Source: Plastoroseomonas hellenica (GTDB lineage Bacteria; Pseudomonadota; Alphaproteobacteria; Acetobacterales; Acetobacteraceae). From it: 42,244 bases of DNA. How positions within the stretch are numbered: position 1 is the stretch's first letter; the number at the start of each line of letters is the position of its first letter. The DNA lies in contig NZ_JAAGBB010000047.1 of the NCBI RefSeq assembly GCF_018129085.1, forward strand, positions 1-42,244, read 5' to 3'. The notes beneath the pieces are model-generated. The model was not told where the DNA came from. It saw only the letters and a list, made by a program, of their open reading frames with translations, and searched no databases. Position numbers and translations under genes: made by a program. This document shows positions 10,617 to 19,694 of this stretch, piece by piece.

Positions 10617-10645
10617 TTCAGCGATTCCGCCTCTAGCGATCACGC
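10617..10645 (-). repeat. Short dispersed repeat, copy 1
   Basis: Read on the minus strand it contains GCGTGAT, then GGCGGAATCGCTGAA; the same arrangement (GCGTGAT, GGCGGAATCACCGAA) occurs on the plus strand at 31333-31361. It lies directly before the ferredoxin gene and may contribute leader sequence. Confidence 0.5.
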
Positions 10646-10670
10646 CCTATCGTAACCGGAGCCGCCGCCC

Positions 10671-11027
10671 GTGACCGATCCTGCCGACCCGCCGCCCTAT
10701 TTCCGGGCGCATGTCTTCGTCTGCTGCAACCGTCGCCCCGACGGACACCGCCGGGGAAGCTGCGCGGCCGCGGGGAGCGAGGCCTTGCGGGACTACATGA
10801 AGGCGCGCGCGAAGGAACTCGGGCTTCGGGATGTGCGGGTGAACATGGCCGGATGCCTCGATCGCTGCGAGTTCGGGCCGACCATGGTGATCTACCCGGA
10901 CGGCGTCTGGTACGGGGTGAAGACGCGGGAGGATGTCGAGGCGGTGTTGCAGGCGCATCTGATCGAGGGCGGGCGGGTCCGACACCTGATGCTGACCGAG
11001 GCCCATCAGCCACCGGCGAAGACATGA
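10671..11027 (+). CDS. Thioredoxin-like [2Fe-2S] ferredoxin
   Basis: The 118-aa protein has the thioredoxin-like ferredoxin pattern: HVFVCCNRRPDGHRRGSC with cysteines near residues 18, 19 and 31, and AGCLDRCEFGPTMVIYPDGVWYG with two further cysteines near residues 62 and 66. It is a small cytoplasmic electron carrier; related proteins include Aquifex Fd4 and the NuoE-type ferredoxin fold. It starts with GTG. It precedes a parS site and mnmE by 40 bp. The electron partner is unknown. Confidence 0.85.
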   Translation: MTDPADPPPYFRAHVFVCCNRRPDGHRRGSCAAAGSEALRDYMKARAKELGLRDVRVNMAGCLDRCEFGPTMVIYPDGVWYGVKTREDVEAVLQAHLIEGGRVRHLMLTEAHQPPAKT

Positions 11028-11046
11028 TGGTGAGGCTCCCCATCAC

Positions 11047-11062
11047 TGTTTCACGTGAAACA
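11047..11062. other. parS centromere site 1
   Basis: TGTTTCACGTGAAACA is a perfect 16-bp match to the bacterial chromosomal parS consensus bound by ParB. It lies in the gap between the ferredoxin gene and mnmE, 6 bp before the mnmE start. Confidence 0.95.
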
Positions 11063-11067
11063 CGGCC

Positions 11068-12369
11068 GTGACCGCTACCGACACCATCTTCGCCCTGGCG
11101 AGCGGCGCTGGGCGGGCCGCCGTCGCAGTGCTGCGCATCTCCGGCCCCGCCACGGGGCCGATCCTGACGGCGCTCGCCGGCCCCCTGCCGACGCCGCGCT
11201 TCGCGAGCCTCCGCCGGCTGCGCATGCCGGACAGCGAGGAGATTCTGGACCGTGCCCTGCTGCTCTGGTTCCCCACCCCCCGCTCCTACACCGGGGAGGA
11301 TGCGGCGGAGCTGCAGCTCCATGGAGGGCCGGCGGTGATCGCAGGCGTCGCAGAGTCGCTGGTCGCCCTCGGCGCCCGGCCGGCCGAGCCCGGCGAGTTC
11401 ACCCGCCGCGCCTTCCTCAACGGCCGCATGGACCTGACCGAGGCCGAGGGCATCGCTGATCTCGTCGCGGCGGAGACCGCCGGGCAGCGGCGCCAGGCCC
11501 TCGCCCAGGTCGAAGGGGCGCTGGCCGCCCGCGTCGCCGGCTGGAGCCATGGCTGCGCCCGGCTGCTGGCCCACCAGGAAGCTGCCATCGAATTCGCCGA
11601 TGACGACCTGCCGACGGACCTGTCCAGCCGCGCCCGCGTCGGTGCCGCGTCCTTGCGGGCGGAGCTGGAGAAGCACCTGGCCGATGGCGGCCGTGGCGAG
11701 CGGCTTCGGGACGGCCTCTCCATCGCCATCCTCGGCGCGCCGAATGCCGGGAAATCCTCGCTGCTGAACGCGCTGGCGGGGCGGGACGCGGCGATCGTCT
11801 CGGCCCGCGCCGGCACCACGCGCGATGTGGTGGAGGTGCGGCTCGACCTCGCCGGCATCCCCGTGATCCTCGCCGACACCGCCGGGTTGCGGGAGGCGGC
11901 CGAGGATATCGAGGCCGAGGGCATCCGCCGGGCGCTCGCCCGCGCCGAGGCCGCCGATCTCAGGCTCGCCATCTTCGCCGGCGACCAGCCGCCGGATGCG
12001 GCGACCCTGGCGCTGCTCGGCCCGGACACCCTCGCCATCGCCAGCAAGGCCGACCTGGCGCCGAGCCCCCTGCCCGACGCCCTGCCGGTCAGCGCCGCCA
12101 CCGGCCAGGGCATGGAGGCGCTCCGCGCCCGCCTGACCGAGGCCGCCGTCGCGCGTGCCGGCGGCGAGGCCCTGCTGACCCGCCCGCGCCACCGCGCCGC
12201 GCTGACCGAAGCCGCCCGCTGGCTGGCGGAGGCCGAGCAGGCCCCCCTGCCAGAGCTCACCGCGGAGGCGCTCCGCGCCGCGGTACGGGCGCTCGGCCGG
12301 CTCTCCGGCCGCGTCGGGGTCGAGGAGATCCTCGACATCGTCTTCCGGGACTTCTGCATCGGGAAATAG
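11068..12369 (+). CDS. mnmE: tRNA modification GTPase MnmE (TrmE)
   Basis: The 433-aa protein forms the MnmE-MnmG complex that installs the carboxymethylaminomethyl group on U34 of certain tRNAs. The N-terminal folate-binding domain starts [23 protein letters not shown] and includes [17 protein letters not shown] and [20 protein letters not shown]. The G domain has the P-loop [14 protein letters not shown] near residue 222, [11 protein letters not shown], and DTAGLREA. The C-terminal FCIGK, with the catalytic cysteine, is intact. It starts with GTG, 6 bp after a parS site. Its partner mnmG is the next gene. Confidence 0.97.
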   Translation: MTATDTIFALASGAGRAAVAVLRISGPATGPILTALAGPLPTPRFASLRRLRMPDSEEILDRALLLWFPTPRSYTGEDAAELQLHGGPAVIAGVAESLVALGARPAEPGEFTRRAFLNGRMDLTEAEGIADLVAAETAGQRRQALAQVEGALAARVAGWSHGCARLLAHQEAAIEFADDDLPTDLSSRARVGAASLRAELEKHLADGGRGERLRDGLSIAILGAPNAGKSSLLNALAGRDAAIVSARAGTTRDVVEVRLDLAGIPVILADTAGLREAAEDIEAEGIRRALARAEAADLRLAIFAGDQPPDAATLALLGPDTLAIASKADLAPSPLPDALPVSAATGQGMEALRARLTEAAVARAGGEALLTRPRHRAALTEAARWLAEAEQAPLPELTAEALRAAVRALGRLSGRVGVEEILDIVFRDFCIGK

Positions 12370-12396
12370 GCCGGTACGATGCGTTTCCGGCAGCCC

Positions 12397-12414
12397 TGAT
12401 CCTGGCAAGGATCA
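12397..12414 (+). other. Hairpin between mnmE and mnmG
   Basis: TGATCCT (12397-12403), loop GGCA, AGGATCA (12408-12414): a perfect 7-bp stem without a following T-run, in the 68-bp gap. It could slow transcription or mark an RNA end; no function is shown. Confidence 0.35.
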
Positions 12415-12437
12415 AGGCCGCTGGTATAAGCCCCGCC

Positions 12438-14312
12438 ATGGAGAGCCTGTCATTCGACGTGGTGGTGGTCGGCGGCGGCCATGCTGGCTGCGAGGCCGCG
12501 GCCGCGGCCGCGCGCTGCGGCGCGCGCACCCTGCTGCTGACCCATCGCCTGGACACCATCGGCGCCATGTCCTGCAACCCCGCCATCGGCGGCGTCGGCA
12601 AGGGCCACCTGGTGCGGGAGATCGACGCGCTGGATGGGGTGATGGCGCGCGCGGCGGATGCCGCCGCCATCCATGTGAAGATGCTGAACGCCTCCAAGGG
12701 ACCCGCGGTGCGCGGCCCGCGCGCCCAGGCCGATCGCCGCCTCTACCGGGAGGCGATGCGGGCGCTGCTGGAGGCACAGCCTGGCCTCGACCTGCTCGAA
12801 GGCGCCGCCGAGAACATCGCGCTCGGCCCGGATGGCGGCATCGCCGCCGTCATCACCGGCGACGGCCAGCGCATCGCCTGCGGGGCGCTGATCGTCACCA
12901 CCGGCACCTTCCTGCGCGGCGAGATCCATATCGGAGACCGGCGCATTCCCGCCGGCCGGGTCGGCGATGCGCCGGCGATTGGCCTCGCCCTGGCCTTCGA
13001 GCGCGCCGGCCTGCCGCTGGCCCGCCTCAAGACCGGCACGCCGCCACGCCTCGACGGCCGCACCATCGACTGGGCGGCGCTGGAAGCGCAGCCCGGGGAC
13101 GACCCGCCCGAGCCTCTCTCCTGGCTGACTGAGCGTATCACCAACCGCCAGGTCCATTGCGCGATCACCGCGACGACGCCCGCGACTCACGCCCTGATCC
13201 GCGCCAACCTGCACCAGAGCGCGGTCTATGGCGGGCGCATCCAGGGTGTCGGGCCGCGCTACTGCCCTTCGATCGAGGACAAGGTGGTCCGCTTCGCCGA
13301 GCGCGAGCGGCACCAGATCTTCCTGGAGCCGGAGGGGCTGGACGACGACACCGTCTACCCGAACGGCATCTCCACCTCCCTGCCGGAGGATGTGCAGGCG
13401 GCGATGATCGCCTCCATCCCCGGGCTGGAGCGGGCGGCGATCCTCCGCCCCGGCTATGCCATCGAATACGACCATGTCGATCCGCGCGCCCTGCACCCGA
13501 CGCTTGAGCTGCGCGCCATCCCGCGCCTGTTCCTGGCGGGCCAGATCAACGGCACCACCGGCTATGAGGAGGCGGCCGCCCAGGGCCTGATGGCCGGCCT
13601 GAATGCCGCCCAGCGGGCCGGCGGCTCAGCACCCGACCGGGTCCTGACCCGCGCCGAAGCCTATATCGGCGTGCTGACCGACGATCTGACGCTCCAGGGT
13701 GTCTCCGAGCCCTACCGCATGCTGACGGCGCGCGCCGAGCACCGGCTGGCGCTCAGGGCTGACAATGCGGGGCTGCGCCTGACGGAGCGCGGCCGCGCCT
13801 GGGGCTGCGTCGGCCCCGAGCGCACCCGCCGTCATGCTGCCTTCGCCATGGTGCTGCGCGATGCCCTGGTCCGCGCCCGGTCCGAGACCGAGACCCCGGC
13901 GCGGCTCGCCGCCCTCGGCATTCCGATCAATCAGGACGGCAGGCGCCGGTCGGCGTTGGAGGTGCTGTCGCTCCCGGGCATCACGCCCGCGGAGGTCGCA
14001 CGAGCCTTTTCCTGGATCGCCGAGCTCTCCCCCGCCATCCGCACCCAGCTCGAGGCCGAGGCGCTCTATGCCCCCTATCTGGAGCGGCAGGAGGCCGAGT
14101 TGCGCCTGCTGGCCCGGGAGGAGCGCACCCCGATCCCCGACGGTCTCGACTTCGCGATCATTCCTGGCCTCTCTAACGAAATGCGCCAGCGCCTGACCCG
14201 GGCCCGACCGGCCACCCTCGGCAGTGCCGGCCGCGTGCCCGGCATCACTCCGGCCGCGATGGCAGCGCTCGCGGTCCATCTCCGCCGCGCCGCGCCTGGG
14301 TGTTTCACGTGA
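12438..14312 (+). CDS. mnmG: tRNA uridine-5-carboxymethylaminomethyl modification enzyme MnmG (GidA)
   Basis: The 624-aa FAD enzyme works with MnmE on tRNA wobble uridines. The FAD-binding Rossmann motif is [29 protein letters not shown] at residues 7-35, followed by [25 protein letters not shown] and [13 protein letters not shown], all hallmarks of the family. Central [16 protein letters not shown] and [20 protein letters not shown] are intact, as is the helical C-terminal domain. Length equals the norm (about 620-630 aa). The last codons and stop lie in the second parS site, and the stop overlaps the rsmG start by 13 nt. No Shine-Dalgarno is evident before the ATG. Confidence 0.97.
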   Translation: MESLSFDVVVVGGGHAGCEAAAAAARCGARTLLLTHRLDTIGAMSCNPAIGGVGKGHLVREIDALDGVMARAADAAAIHVKMLNASKGPAVRGPRAQADRRLYREAMRALLEAQPGLDLLEGAAENIALGPDGGIAAVITGDGQRIACGALIVTTGTFLRGEIHIGDRRIPAGRVGDAPAIGLALAFERAGLPLARLKTGTPPRLDGRTIDWAALEAQPGDDPPEPLSWLTERITNRQVHCAITATTPATHALIRANLHQSAVYGGRIQGVGPRYCPSIEDKVVRFAERERHQIFLEPEGLDDDTVYPNGISTSLPEDVQAAMIASIPGLERAAILRPGYAIEYDHVDPRALHPTLELRAIPRLFLAGQINGTTGYEEAAAQGLMAGLNAAQRAGGSAPDRVLTRAEAYIGVLTDDLTLQGVSEPYRMLTARAEHRLALRADNAGLRLTERGRAWGCVGPERTRRHAAFAMVLRDALVRARSETETPARLAALGIPINQDGRRRSALEVLSLPGITPAEVARAFSWIAELSPAIRTQLEAEALYAPYLERQEAELRLLAREERTPIPDGLDFAIIPGLSNEMRQRLTRARPATLGSAGRVPGITPAAMAALAVHLRRAAPGCFT

Positions 14313-14899
14313 AACAGCCCGACGGGGCGATCCGGACCCGGCTGGACGCCTTTCGCGACCTGCTGCTCACCTGGAATGCCCGCATCAACCTGATCGCCCC
14401 GGCCGATGTGGCGCAGGTGGAGCAGCGGCACATCGCTGACAGCCTGCAATTGCTTCCCCTGCTGCCGGAAGCCGGTCCGATGGGCGATCTCGGCTCCGGC
14501 GGCGGGTTGCCGGCCCTGGTGCTGGCCGCCGCCGAGCCGGATCGCGAGTGGCACCTGGTCGAGTCCGATCGGCGCAAATGCGCCTTCCTGATCGAAGCCG
14601 CGCGCGTCATGGACCTCCCCGCCATCCGCATCCACGCCACCCGCATCGAGGACGCCGCCCTGCCGCCGCTCTCCGGTCTCACCGCCCGCGCCCTGGCTCC
14701 CCTAGCAAAACTCCTGCCGCATGCGGCGCGCCTGCTCGCGCCCGGCGGGATCGCCATCTTCCCCAAAGGCCGCAACGCCGAGGCCGAGTTGACCGAGGCC
14801 ATCAGGGACTGGACTATGACCATCGAGCGGCACCCGAGTCGCACCGATCCCACCGCCGCCATCCTCCGCCTCAGCGAGATCCGCCGTGCCGCGCCCTGA
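14300..14899 (+). CDS. rsmG: 16S rRNA (guanine-527-N7)-methyltransferase RsmG (GidB)
   Basis: The 199-aa SAM-dependent enzyme methylates N7 of G527 in 16S rRNA; its loss gives low-level streptomycin resistance in other bacteria. The SAM motif is [21 protein letters not shown] near residues 60-81, preceded by NARINLIAP and [13 protein letters not shown]. The GTG start at 14300 makes the first codons (MFHVKQ) coincide with a parS site. An overlap of 13 nt with mnmG and 14 nt with parA indicates a tightly packed operon. Confidence 0.95.
   Translation: MFHVKQPDGAIRTRLDAFRDLLLTWNARINLIAPADVAQVEQRHIADSLQLLPLLPEAGPMGDLGSGGGLPALVLAAAEPDREWHLVESDRRKCAFLIEAARVMDLPAIRIHATRIEDAALPPLSGLTARALAPLAKLLPHAARLLAPGGIAIFPKGRNAEAELTEAIRDWTMTIERHPSRTDPTAAILRLSEIRRAAP
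14301..14316. other. parS centromere site 2, inside coding sequence
   Basis: TGTTTCACGTGAAACA, a perfect parS match, overlaps the mnmG 3' end (codons ...CFT-stop) and the rsmG 5' end (FHVKQ). It is therefore constrained in two reading frames as well as by ParB binding. Confidence 0.95.
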
Positions 14900-15698
14900 C
14901 CACGGCCAGCCCCGCATCATCGCCCTCGCCAACCAGAAGGGCGGCGTCGGCAAGACCACCAGCGCCATCAACCTCGCCGCGGCGCTGGCCGCCGACAGGC
15001 GCGTGCTGCTGATCGACCTCGACCCGCAGGGCAACGCCTCCACCGGCCTCGGCATCGCTCGCCACGAACGCGGTGCCGGCACGTATGCCGCGCTGATCGG
15101 CGACAAGCCGCTCGCCGAGCTCACCCGCCCGACGGCGATCCCGAACCTCACCCTGCTTCCGGCCGACACCGACCTCGCCGGCGCCGAGGTGGAACTCGCC
15201 GGCATCGACAACCGGGAGCGCCGACTGGCCGATACCCTGGCTGCCGCCGGCGATGTCCTCAACGGGCAGGACTATATCTTCATCGACTGCCCGCCCTCGC
15301 TCGGCCTCTTGACGCTGAACGCGCTGGTCGCGGCCCAATCCGTGCTGGTGCCGCTGCAATGCGAGTTCTTCGCGCTCGAAGGCGTCAGCCAGATCACCCG
15401 CACGGTCGAGCGCGTGGCCCGCGGCCTGAATGCCGGTCTCACCCTCGATGGCATCGTGCTGACCATGTATGACCGCCGGAACAACCTGTCGGAACTGGTC
15501 GCCGCCGATGTCCGCGCCTTCTTCGGCGCCAAGGTCTTCGATACGGTGATCCCCCGCAACATCCGCATCAGCGAAGCGCCGTCCCACGGCATGCCGGTGC
15601 TGCTCTATGACTTCCGCTCGCCCGGCGCCCAAGCCTATCTGGCGCTCGCCGCCGAATTCCTGAAGCGCGAACGCGCCCGTAAGAGGACCGCCGCATGA
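14886..15698 (+). CDS. parA: Chromosome partitioning ATPase ParA (Soj)
   Basis: The 270-aa deviant-Walker ATPase moves ParB-bound origins by binding the nucleoid in its ATP form. The deviant Walker A motif is KGGVGKTT (18-25), followed by LLIDLDPQGNASTG and the Walker B-type FIDCPPSLGLLTLNAL. Length is typical of chromosomal ParA/Soj (about 255-270 aa) and it lacks the N-terminal HTH of plasmid type Ia ParA. It starts with GTG inside the end of rsmG and overlaps parB by 4 nt (ATGA). Confidence 0.97.
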   Translation: MPRPDHGQPRIIALANQKGGVGKTTSAINLAAALAADRRVLLIDLDPQGNASTGLGIARHERGAGTYAALIGDKPLAELTRPTAIPNLTLLPADTDLAGAEVELAGIDNRERRLADTLAAAGDVLNGQDYIFIDCPPSLGLLTLNALVAAQSVLVPLQCEFFALEGVSQITRTVERVARGLNAGLTLDGIVLTMYDRRNNLSELVAADVRAFFGAKVFDTVIPRNIRISEAPSHGMPVLLYDFRSPGAQAYLALAAEFLKRERARKRTAA

Positions 15699-16549
15699 GC
15701 GGAAAGAAACCGACCCGCCTCGGCATGGGCCTCTCGGCCCTCATGGGCGAAGCAAGCGCGCCCGCCGCCGTGGTGCCACGCGCCCTGCCGATCGAGGCGC
15801 TGGAGCCGGGCCCCTTCCAGCCACGCGGCCCGATCGACCAGCCGCAGCTCGAGGAGCTCGCCGCCTCCATCCGGGAGCATGGCATCCTGCAGCCGATCCT
15901 GGTGCGGCCCAAGCCGCGCACCCCGAACGCCTTCCAGATCATCGGCGGCGAGCGCCGCTGGCGCGCCGCGCAGCTCGCCCGGCTGCACGAGGTCCCGGTG
16001 GTCATCCGCGACTTCGATGACCGCACCGCCATGGCCGCCGGCCTGGTCGAGAACCTCCAGCGCGAGGACCTCAACGCCGTCGAGGAAGCCGAAGGTTATT
16101 CCCGCCTCATCGACCAGTTCGGCCTCACCCAGGATGCGCTCGGCAAGGCGGTCGGCAAGTCGCGCAGCCATGTCGCCAATACGCTGCGCCTGCTCAACCT
16201 GCCGGGCCATGTCCGCGACCTGCTGCGCGATGGCCATCTCAGCGCCGGCCATGCCCGGGCCTTGCTGACTGCCAAGGAGCCGGAAAAACTCGCCAACCAG
16301 ATCGTCGCCCGCGGCCTCAATGTCCGTCAGGCGGAGGCGCTGGCCGCCGATCGACCGCCCCCTGCCCCGTCCGAACCCGCTGCCCGCGGCAAGGATGCCG
16401 ATATCGCAGCGCTCGAACGGAGCCTGAGCGAGCGCCTCGGCCTCCGCGTGACGATCGCGCAGGGCGCCAAGGGCGGCGCGGTGACCATCGCCTATCGCGA
16501 CCTCGACCAGCTCGACAGCCTGCTGCGCCTGCTGATGCCGGAGGCGTAA
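15695..16549 (+). CDS. parB: Chromosome partitioning CTPase ParB (Spo0J)
   Basis: The 284-aa protein binds parS and slides along DNA as a CTP-gated clamp. The N-terminal ParA-contact segment is RLGMGLSALMGE (8-19). The CTP-binding core includes GPFQPR (39-44) and the GGERRWR motif (84-90), with VENLQREDLNAVEEAEGYSRLI after it. The parS-reading helix-turn-helix is LTQDALGKAVGKSRSHVANTLRLLNLP. A C-terminal dimer domain ends the protein. Two perfect parS sites lie 1.4 and 4.6 kb upstream. It ends the mnmE-parB gene run. Confidence 0.97.
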   Translation: MSGKKPTRLGMGLSALMGEASAPAAVVPRALPIEALEPGPFQPRGPIDQPQLEELAASIREHGILQPILVRPKPRTPNAFQIIGGERRWRAAQLARLHEVPVVIRDFDDRTAMAAGLVENLQREDLNAVEEAEGYSRLIDQFGLTQDALGKAVGKSRSHVANTLRLLNLPGHVRDLLRDGHLSAGHARALLTAKEPEKLANQIVARGLNVRQAEALAADRPPPAPSEPAARGKDADIAALERSLSERLGLRVTIAQGAKGGAVTIAYRDLDQLDSLLRLLMPEA

Positions 16550-16560
16550 AGGGCGCCGAC

Positions 16561-16743
16561 TGGCCGTAGGCCGTCACCAGTTCCTGCGGCGGCGAGGCGT
16601 AGCCGATGCCCCGAGGCCGCGAATGCGGCCCGCGCGCGACCAACCGCCACGCCGGGCGCGCACCTGACCGCGCGCAAGCCAAGCACGCGGATGCGTGCGC
16701 CGGCGCCTGAGGACGATGAAAACTCCGGCGCCGGCGTCTGAGG
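16561..16743 (-). repeat. Dispersed ~150-bp repeat, copy A
   Basis: Read on the minus strand from 16712 to 16561, this sequence aligns with 28964-29117 on the plus strand over its length, with about 33 nearly identical bases in the core (16610-16642). A second fragment of its left end (CCTCAGACGCCGG, minus strand) adjoins at 16731-16743. It fills the gap between the convergent parB and maf genes. Confidence 0.8.
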
Positions 16744-17355
16744 TCAATAAATTAATACACTATGCTGGCGCAGGAACCCGAGCAGCGGGAAGAGCGGCAG
16801 CCCCAGGATCGCCGAATGGTCGCCCTCGACCTTGGTGAAGAGCTGCACGCCCGGTCCTTCCAGCCGATAGCCACCGACCGAGGCCAGCAGCCTCTCCCCC
16901 TCCAGAGCCAGGTAGTCCTCCAGGAAGGCTTCCGAGAACTCCCGCATGGTCAGGCGGGAGATGGTGATGTCGTGCCAGACCCGCTCGCCGCCGCGCCAGG
17001 CGACGGTGCCGCTGACCAGCTCATGGCGCTTGCCACGCAAGGCCAGAAGCTGGGTCCGGGCCGCCGCCAGGTCCGGCGGCTTGTCGAACCAGCGCCCCTC
17101 GCAGACCAGAAGCTGGTCGCCGCCGATCACCAGCGCCTCCGGCCGCCGGCGCGCCACGCGCTCCGCCTTGGCTTCGGCCAGGATGATCGCGGCATCCCCC
17201 GGCGAGATCGCCTCGGCCTGGCAGGCCTCCTTGATCGATGCCTCATCGACCGCGGCGGCCTCCACCTCGAAGCGCAGCCCCGCCCCTTCCAGCAAGGCGC
17301 GCCGCGACGCCGACCCGCTGGCCAGCACCAGCCCCGGCACCGCGGCCTGGATCAC
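16744..17355 (-). CDS. Maf family nucleotide pyrophosphatase
   Basis: The 203-aa protein starts [23 protein letters not shown], the Maf signature, and contains [18 protein letters not shown] and [11 protein letters not shown]. The GDQ form of the middle motif is closer to YceF (acting on m7GTP) than to YhdE (dTTP/UTP), so a house-cleaning role on modified nucleotides is likely; this assignment is inference. The start is GTG and overlaps the ppsR stop by 4 nt (GTGA). Neighbours ppsR, maf, aroE, coaE and dnaQ form the common origin-side cluster of alphaproteobacteria. Confidence 0.9.
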   Translation of the reverse strand: MIQAAVPGLVLASGSASRRALLEGAGLRFEVEAAAVDEASIKEACQAEAISPGDAAIILAEAKAERVARRRPEALVIGGDQLLVCEGRWFDKPPDLAAARTQLLALRGKRHELVSGTVAWRGGERVWHDITISRLTMREFSEAFLEDYLALEGERLLASVGGYRLEGPGVQLFTKVEGDHSAILGLPLFPLLGFLRQHSVLIY

Positions 17356-18245
17356 GAGGGGTGTCCCAGCACCGTGGCCGCGGGATCGGATGGCTCCGTC
17401 CGTGCCTCGGCCAGGTGCCGGCGCGCGTGCCAGGCCTCCATGAGCTGCAGCACCGTCGCCGCCGTCTCCTCGATGCTCCGGCGGGTCACGTCGATCACCG
17501 GCCAGCCGCGGGCGGTGCAGAGCCGGCGTGCGGCCACGATCTCGGACTTCACAGCTTCGTGATCTATGTAGTCATTGGCATCCTGCCGCACCCCGGCCGC
17601 GCCGATCAGCCGCAGCCGATGGCGGCGGATGTCGATCAGGGCGTTCACCTCGATATGCAGGCCGACCACCGGGCAGGGCGGGCTCTCGAGCTCCGGCGGC
17701 AAGGCCGCACCCGGCACGATCGGCACATTCGCCGCCTTGATGCCGCGATTCGCCAGGTAGAAGCAGGTCGGCGTCTTCGAGCTGCGGGAGACGCCAACCA
17801 GGCAGACATCGGCTTCCGCGATGCCCGCCGTCCCCTGGCCGTCATCATGGGACAGCACGTAGTGCATGGCGTCGATCCGCCGGAAATAGTCGGCGTCCAT
17901 CACGTGCTGGGCCGCCCGCTTCTCCCGCGCCGTGGCGCCGATCGTGCTCTGCAGCAGGTCCATGACCCCGTCCAGCGGCGACAGGCAGGCGAGATTCAGC
18001 CGCGCGCAGGCCTCCTCCAGCGCGTGCCGCAGGCTGCGGTCCACCAGGGTGAACAGCACCGGCCCGGGCTCGTGCTCGATGCCTTCCAGGACGCGGTCGA
18101 GTTGCAGGCGGGATCGCACCAAGCTCCAGCGATGATGGATGACCCTGATGTCCTCGAAACGGGCGAGCGTCGCCCGCGCAATGGAATTCAGCGTCTCCCC
18201 GGTCGAATCCGAGACCAGGTGCAGGTTGACGGTCCTGTGGGGCAT
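17352..18245 (-). CDS. ppsR: Pyruvate, phosphate dikinase regulatory protein (DUF299)
   Basis: The 297-aa bifunctional kinase/phosphorylase controls pyruvate phosphate dikinase or PEP synthase by ADP-dependent threonine phosphorylation. The N-terminus [18 protein letters not shown] and the P-loop [26 protein letters not shown] are diagnostic. Length is typical (270-300 aa). It is the homologue of the gene called RP001 next to the Caulobacter and Rickettsia origins. A perfect DnaA box begins 3 bp upstream of its ATG, and it is transcribed away from hemE. It is coupled to maf downstream. Confidence 0.93.
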   Translation of the reverse strand: MPHRTVNLHLVSDSTGETLNSIARATLARFEDIRVIHHRWSLVRSRLQLDRVLEGIEHEPGPVLFTLVDRSLRHALEEACARLNLACLSPLDGVMDLLQSTIGATAREKRAAQHVMDADYFRRIDAMHYVLSHDDGQGTAGIAEADVCLVGVSRSSKTPTCFYLANRGIKAANVPIVPGAALPPELESPPCPVVGLHIEVNALIDIRRHRLRLIGAAGVRQDANDYIDHEAVKSEIVAARRLCTARGWPVIDVTRRSIEETAATVLQLMEAWHARRHLAEARTEPSDPAATVLGHPS

Positions 18246-18543
18246 CGTGTGGATAACGCCGGGTGCGGGTTGGGGTCAGCGGGCACAAGAAGGCCGCATC
18301 CCTGGCAGGGGATGCAAGTCGGGGATAGCGACATCGCGACCGAGGTCCTATGGGCGCTTTGGGACGAAACGCGCGCCGATGGCGGATGAATCGCTTTGCG
18401 CCAGATTCCAAGGGCTTCCTCGGGGCGGCCGGCCTGTGGATGCCGCTGTGCAAAACTATGGCACGACATGCGTCCCCATCATCCACACCCCCTACTGCCA
18501 CTTCCTCCTTTTCTAAGAATCTAATCTGAGTGAAGGGAGGGGC
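18246..18543. other. Candidate chromosome replication origin (oriC)
   Basis: The 298-bp gap between divergent ppsR and hemE has four DnaA-box matches: TTATCCACA at 18248-18256 (minus, perfect), GCATCCACA at 18435-18443 (minus), TTTTGCACA at 18447-18455 (minus, fits TTWTNCACA) and TCATCCACA at 18479-18487 (plus). A TCCCCA (18473-18478) matches the Caulobacter weak box. Three GANTC methylation sites lie at 18388, 18404 and 18517. The stretch 18507-18526 is the most AT-rich part and could unwind. In Caulobacter and Rickettsia the origin lies in this same hemE/RP001 gap. Confidence 0.8.
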
Positions 18544-19596
18544 ATGGATGCTTCGACCCTGTCGCCCAAGCCCCTGCTCCGTGCCCTCAAGGGGGACGCC
18601 ATCTGGCCGCCGCCGCTCTGGCTGATGCGCCAGGCCGGGCGCCACCTGCCGGAATACCGTGCGCTCCGGGCGCAGGCCGGCGACTTCCTTGCCCTCTGCA
18701 CCAATCCCGGCCTGGCCGCGGAGGTCACGCTGCAGCCGGTCCGCCGCTACGGCATGGACGGTGCCATCCTGTTCTCGGACATCCTGATCGTGCCCTGGGC
18801 TCTAGGTCAGGGGCTTCGCTACGCCGAGGGCGAGGGCCCGGTCCTGGACCCGTTGCGCGACGCCGCGGCGATCGGGCGGCTGGATCCGGCCCGCCTCCTG
18901 GACGGCGCGGCGCCGATCTTCGAGACGGTCCGGCAGGTGCGCGCGGCCCTCGCCGCGGAGGCGCCGAAGACGACCCTCATCGGCTTCGCCGGCGGCGTCT
19001 TCACCGTCGCCTGCTACATGGTCGAAGGCCACGGCTCAAAGGACTATGCCGCGGCGCGCGGCATGGCCTATGCCGATCCTGCCCTGTTCGGCCGGCTGAT
19101 CCGCATCCTGGTCGATGCGACGGCGGAATACCTGATCGCGCAGGCCGATGCCGGCGCCGAGGCGCTGATGCTGTTCGACAGTTGGGCCGGGATGCTCTCG
19201 CCCTCCCAGTTCCGGCGCTGGGTCATCGAACCGACGGCCGCGATCCTCCGCCTGATCCGCAAGCGCCACCCGGCCATTCCGGTGATCGGCTTCCCGCGCC
19301 TGGCCGGCCCGATGCTCACCGAATACGCCGCCCGGGCGGGGGTCCGCACGGTCGCCATGGACACCGGCATGGACCCGCGCTGGGCCGCCCAGGCGATCGG
19401 GCGGGAGATCACCCTGCAGGGCAACCTCGACCCCCTGGCGCTGCTCGCCGGCGGCATGGCGCTGGAGGTGGAGGCGCGGTCGATCCTGGCGGCGATGCGC
19501 GGCCGGCCCTTCGTGTTCAACCTGGGCCACGGCATCCTGCCGCCGACGCCGCCGGAGCACGTGGCGGCCCTGGTGCGGCTGGTGCGGGCGGGATAG
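18544..19596 (+). CDS. hemE: Uroporphyrinogen decarboxylase
   Basis: The 350-aa enzyme removes four acetate carboxyls from uroporphyrinogen III to give coproporphyrinogen III in haem synthesis. The substrate-binding segment PPLWLMRQAGRHLPEYR (residues 23-39) and ILFSDILIVPWALG are conserved, and GHGILPPTPPEHVAALV near the end is typical. Length matches the family. GGGAGGGGC directly before the ATG is a strong ribosome binding site. Its promoter must lie in or beside the candidate oriC, as in Caulobacter. It is convergent with dnaQ, with two hairpins between them. Confidence 0.96.
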   Translation: MDASTLSPKPLLRALKGDAIWPPPLWLMRQAGRHLPEYRALRAQAGDFLALCTNPGLAAEVTLQPVRRYGMDGAILFSDILIVPWALGQGLRYAEGEGPVLDPLRDAAAIGRLDPARLLDGAAPIFETVRQVRAALAAEAPKTTLIGFAGGVFTVACYMVEGHGSKDYAAARGMAYADPALFGRLIRILVDATAEYLIAQADAGAEALMLFDSWAGMLSPSQFRRWVIEPTAAILRLIRKRHPAIPVIGFPRLAGPMLTEYAARAGVRTVAMDTGMDPRWAAQAIGREITLQGNLDPLALLAGGMALEVEARSILAAMRGRPFVFNLGHGILPPTPPEHVAALVRLVRAG

Positions 19597-19637
19597 CGCC
19601 CCCACCTTCCCCAGCACGGCACCAAGTCAGGCAGGTC

Positions 19638-19690
19638 AAGGAGCCTCCAGGCTCCTTGCGGGTGGGTCCGGGAGGGCAGCGCCCTCCCGG
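19638..19690. terminator. Two hairpins between convergent hemE and dnaQ
   Basis: AAGGAGCCT (19638-19646) and AGGCTCCTT (19649-19657) pair around a CC; CCGGGAGGGC (19668-19677) and GCCCTCCCGG (19681-19690) pair around AGC. Both stems are perfect. The first arm starts with A residues and ends with TT, so it could serve both directions. They occupy the normal place for a bidirectional terminator, though T-runs are short. Confidence 0.6.
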
Positions 19691-19694
19691 TGCG

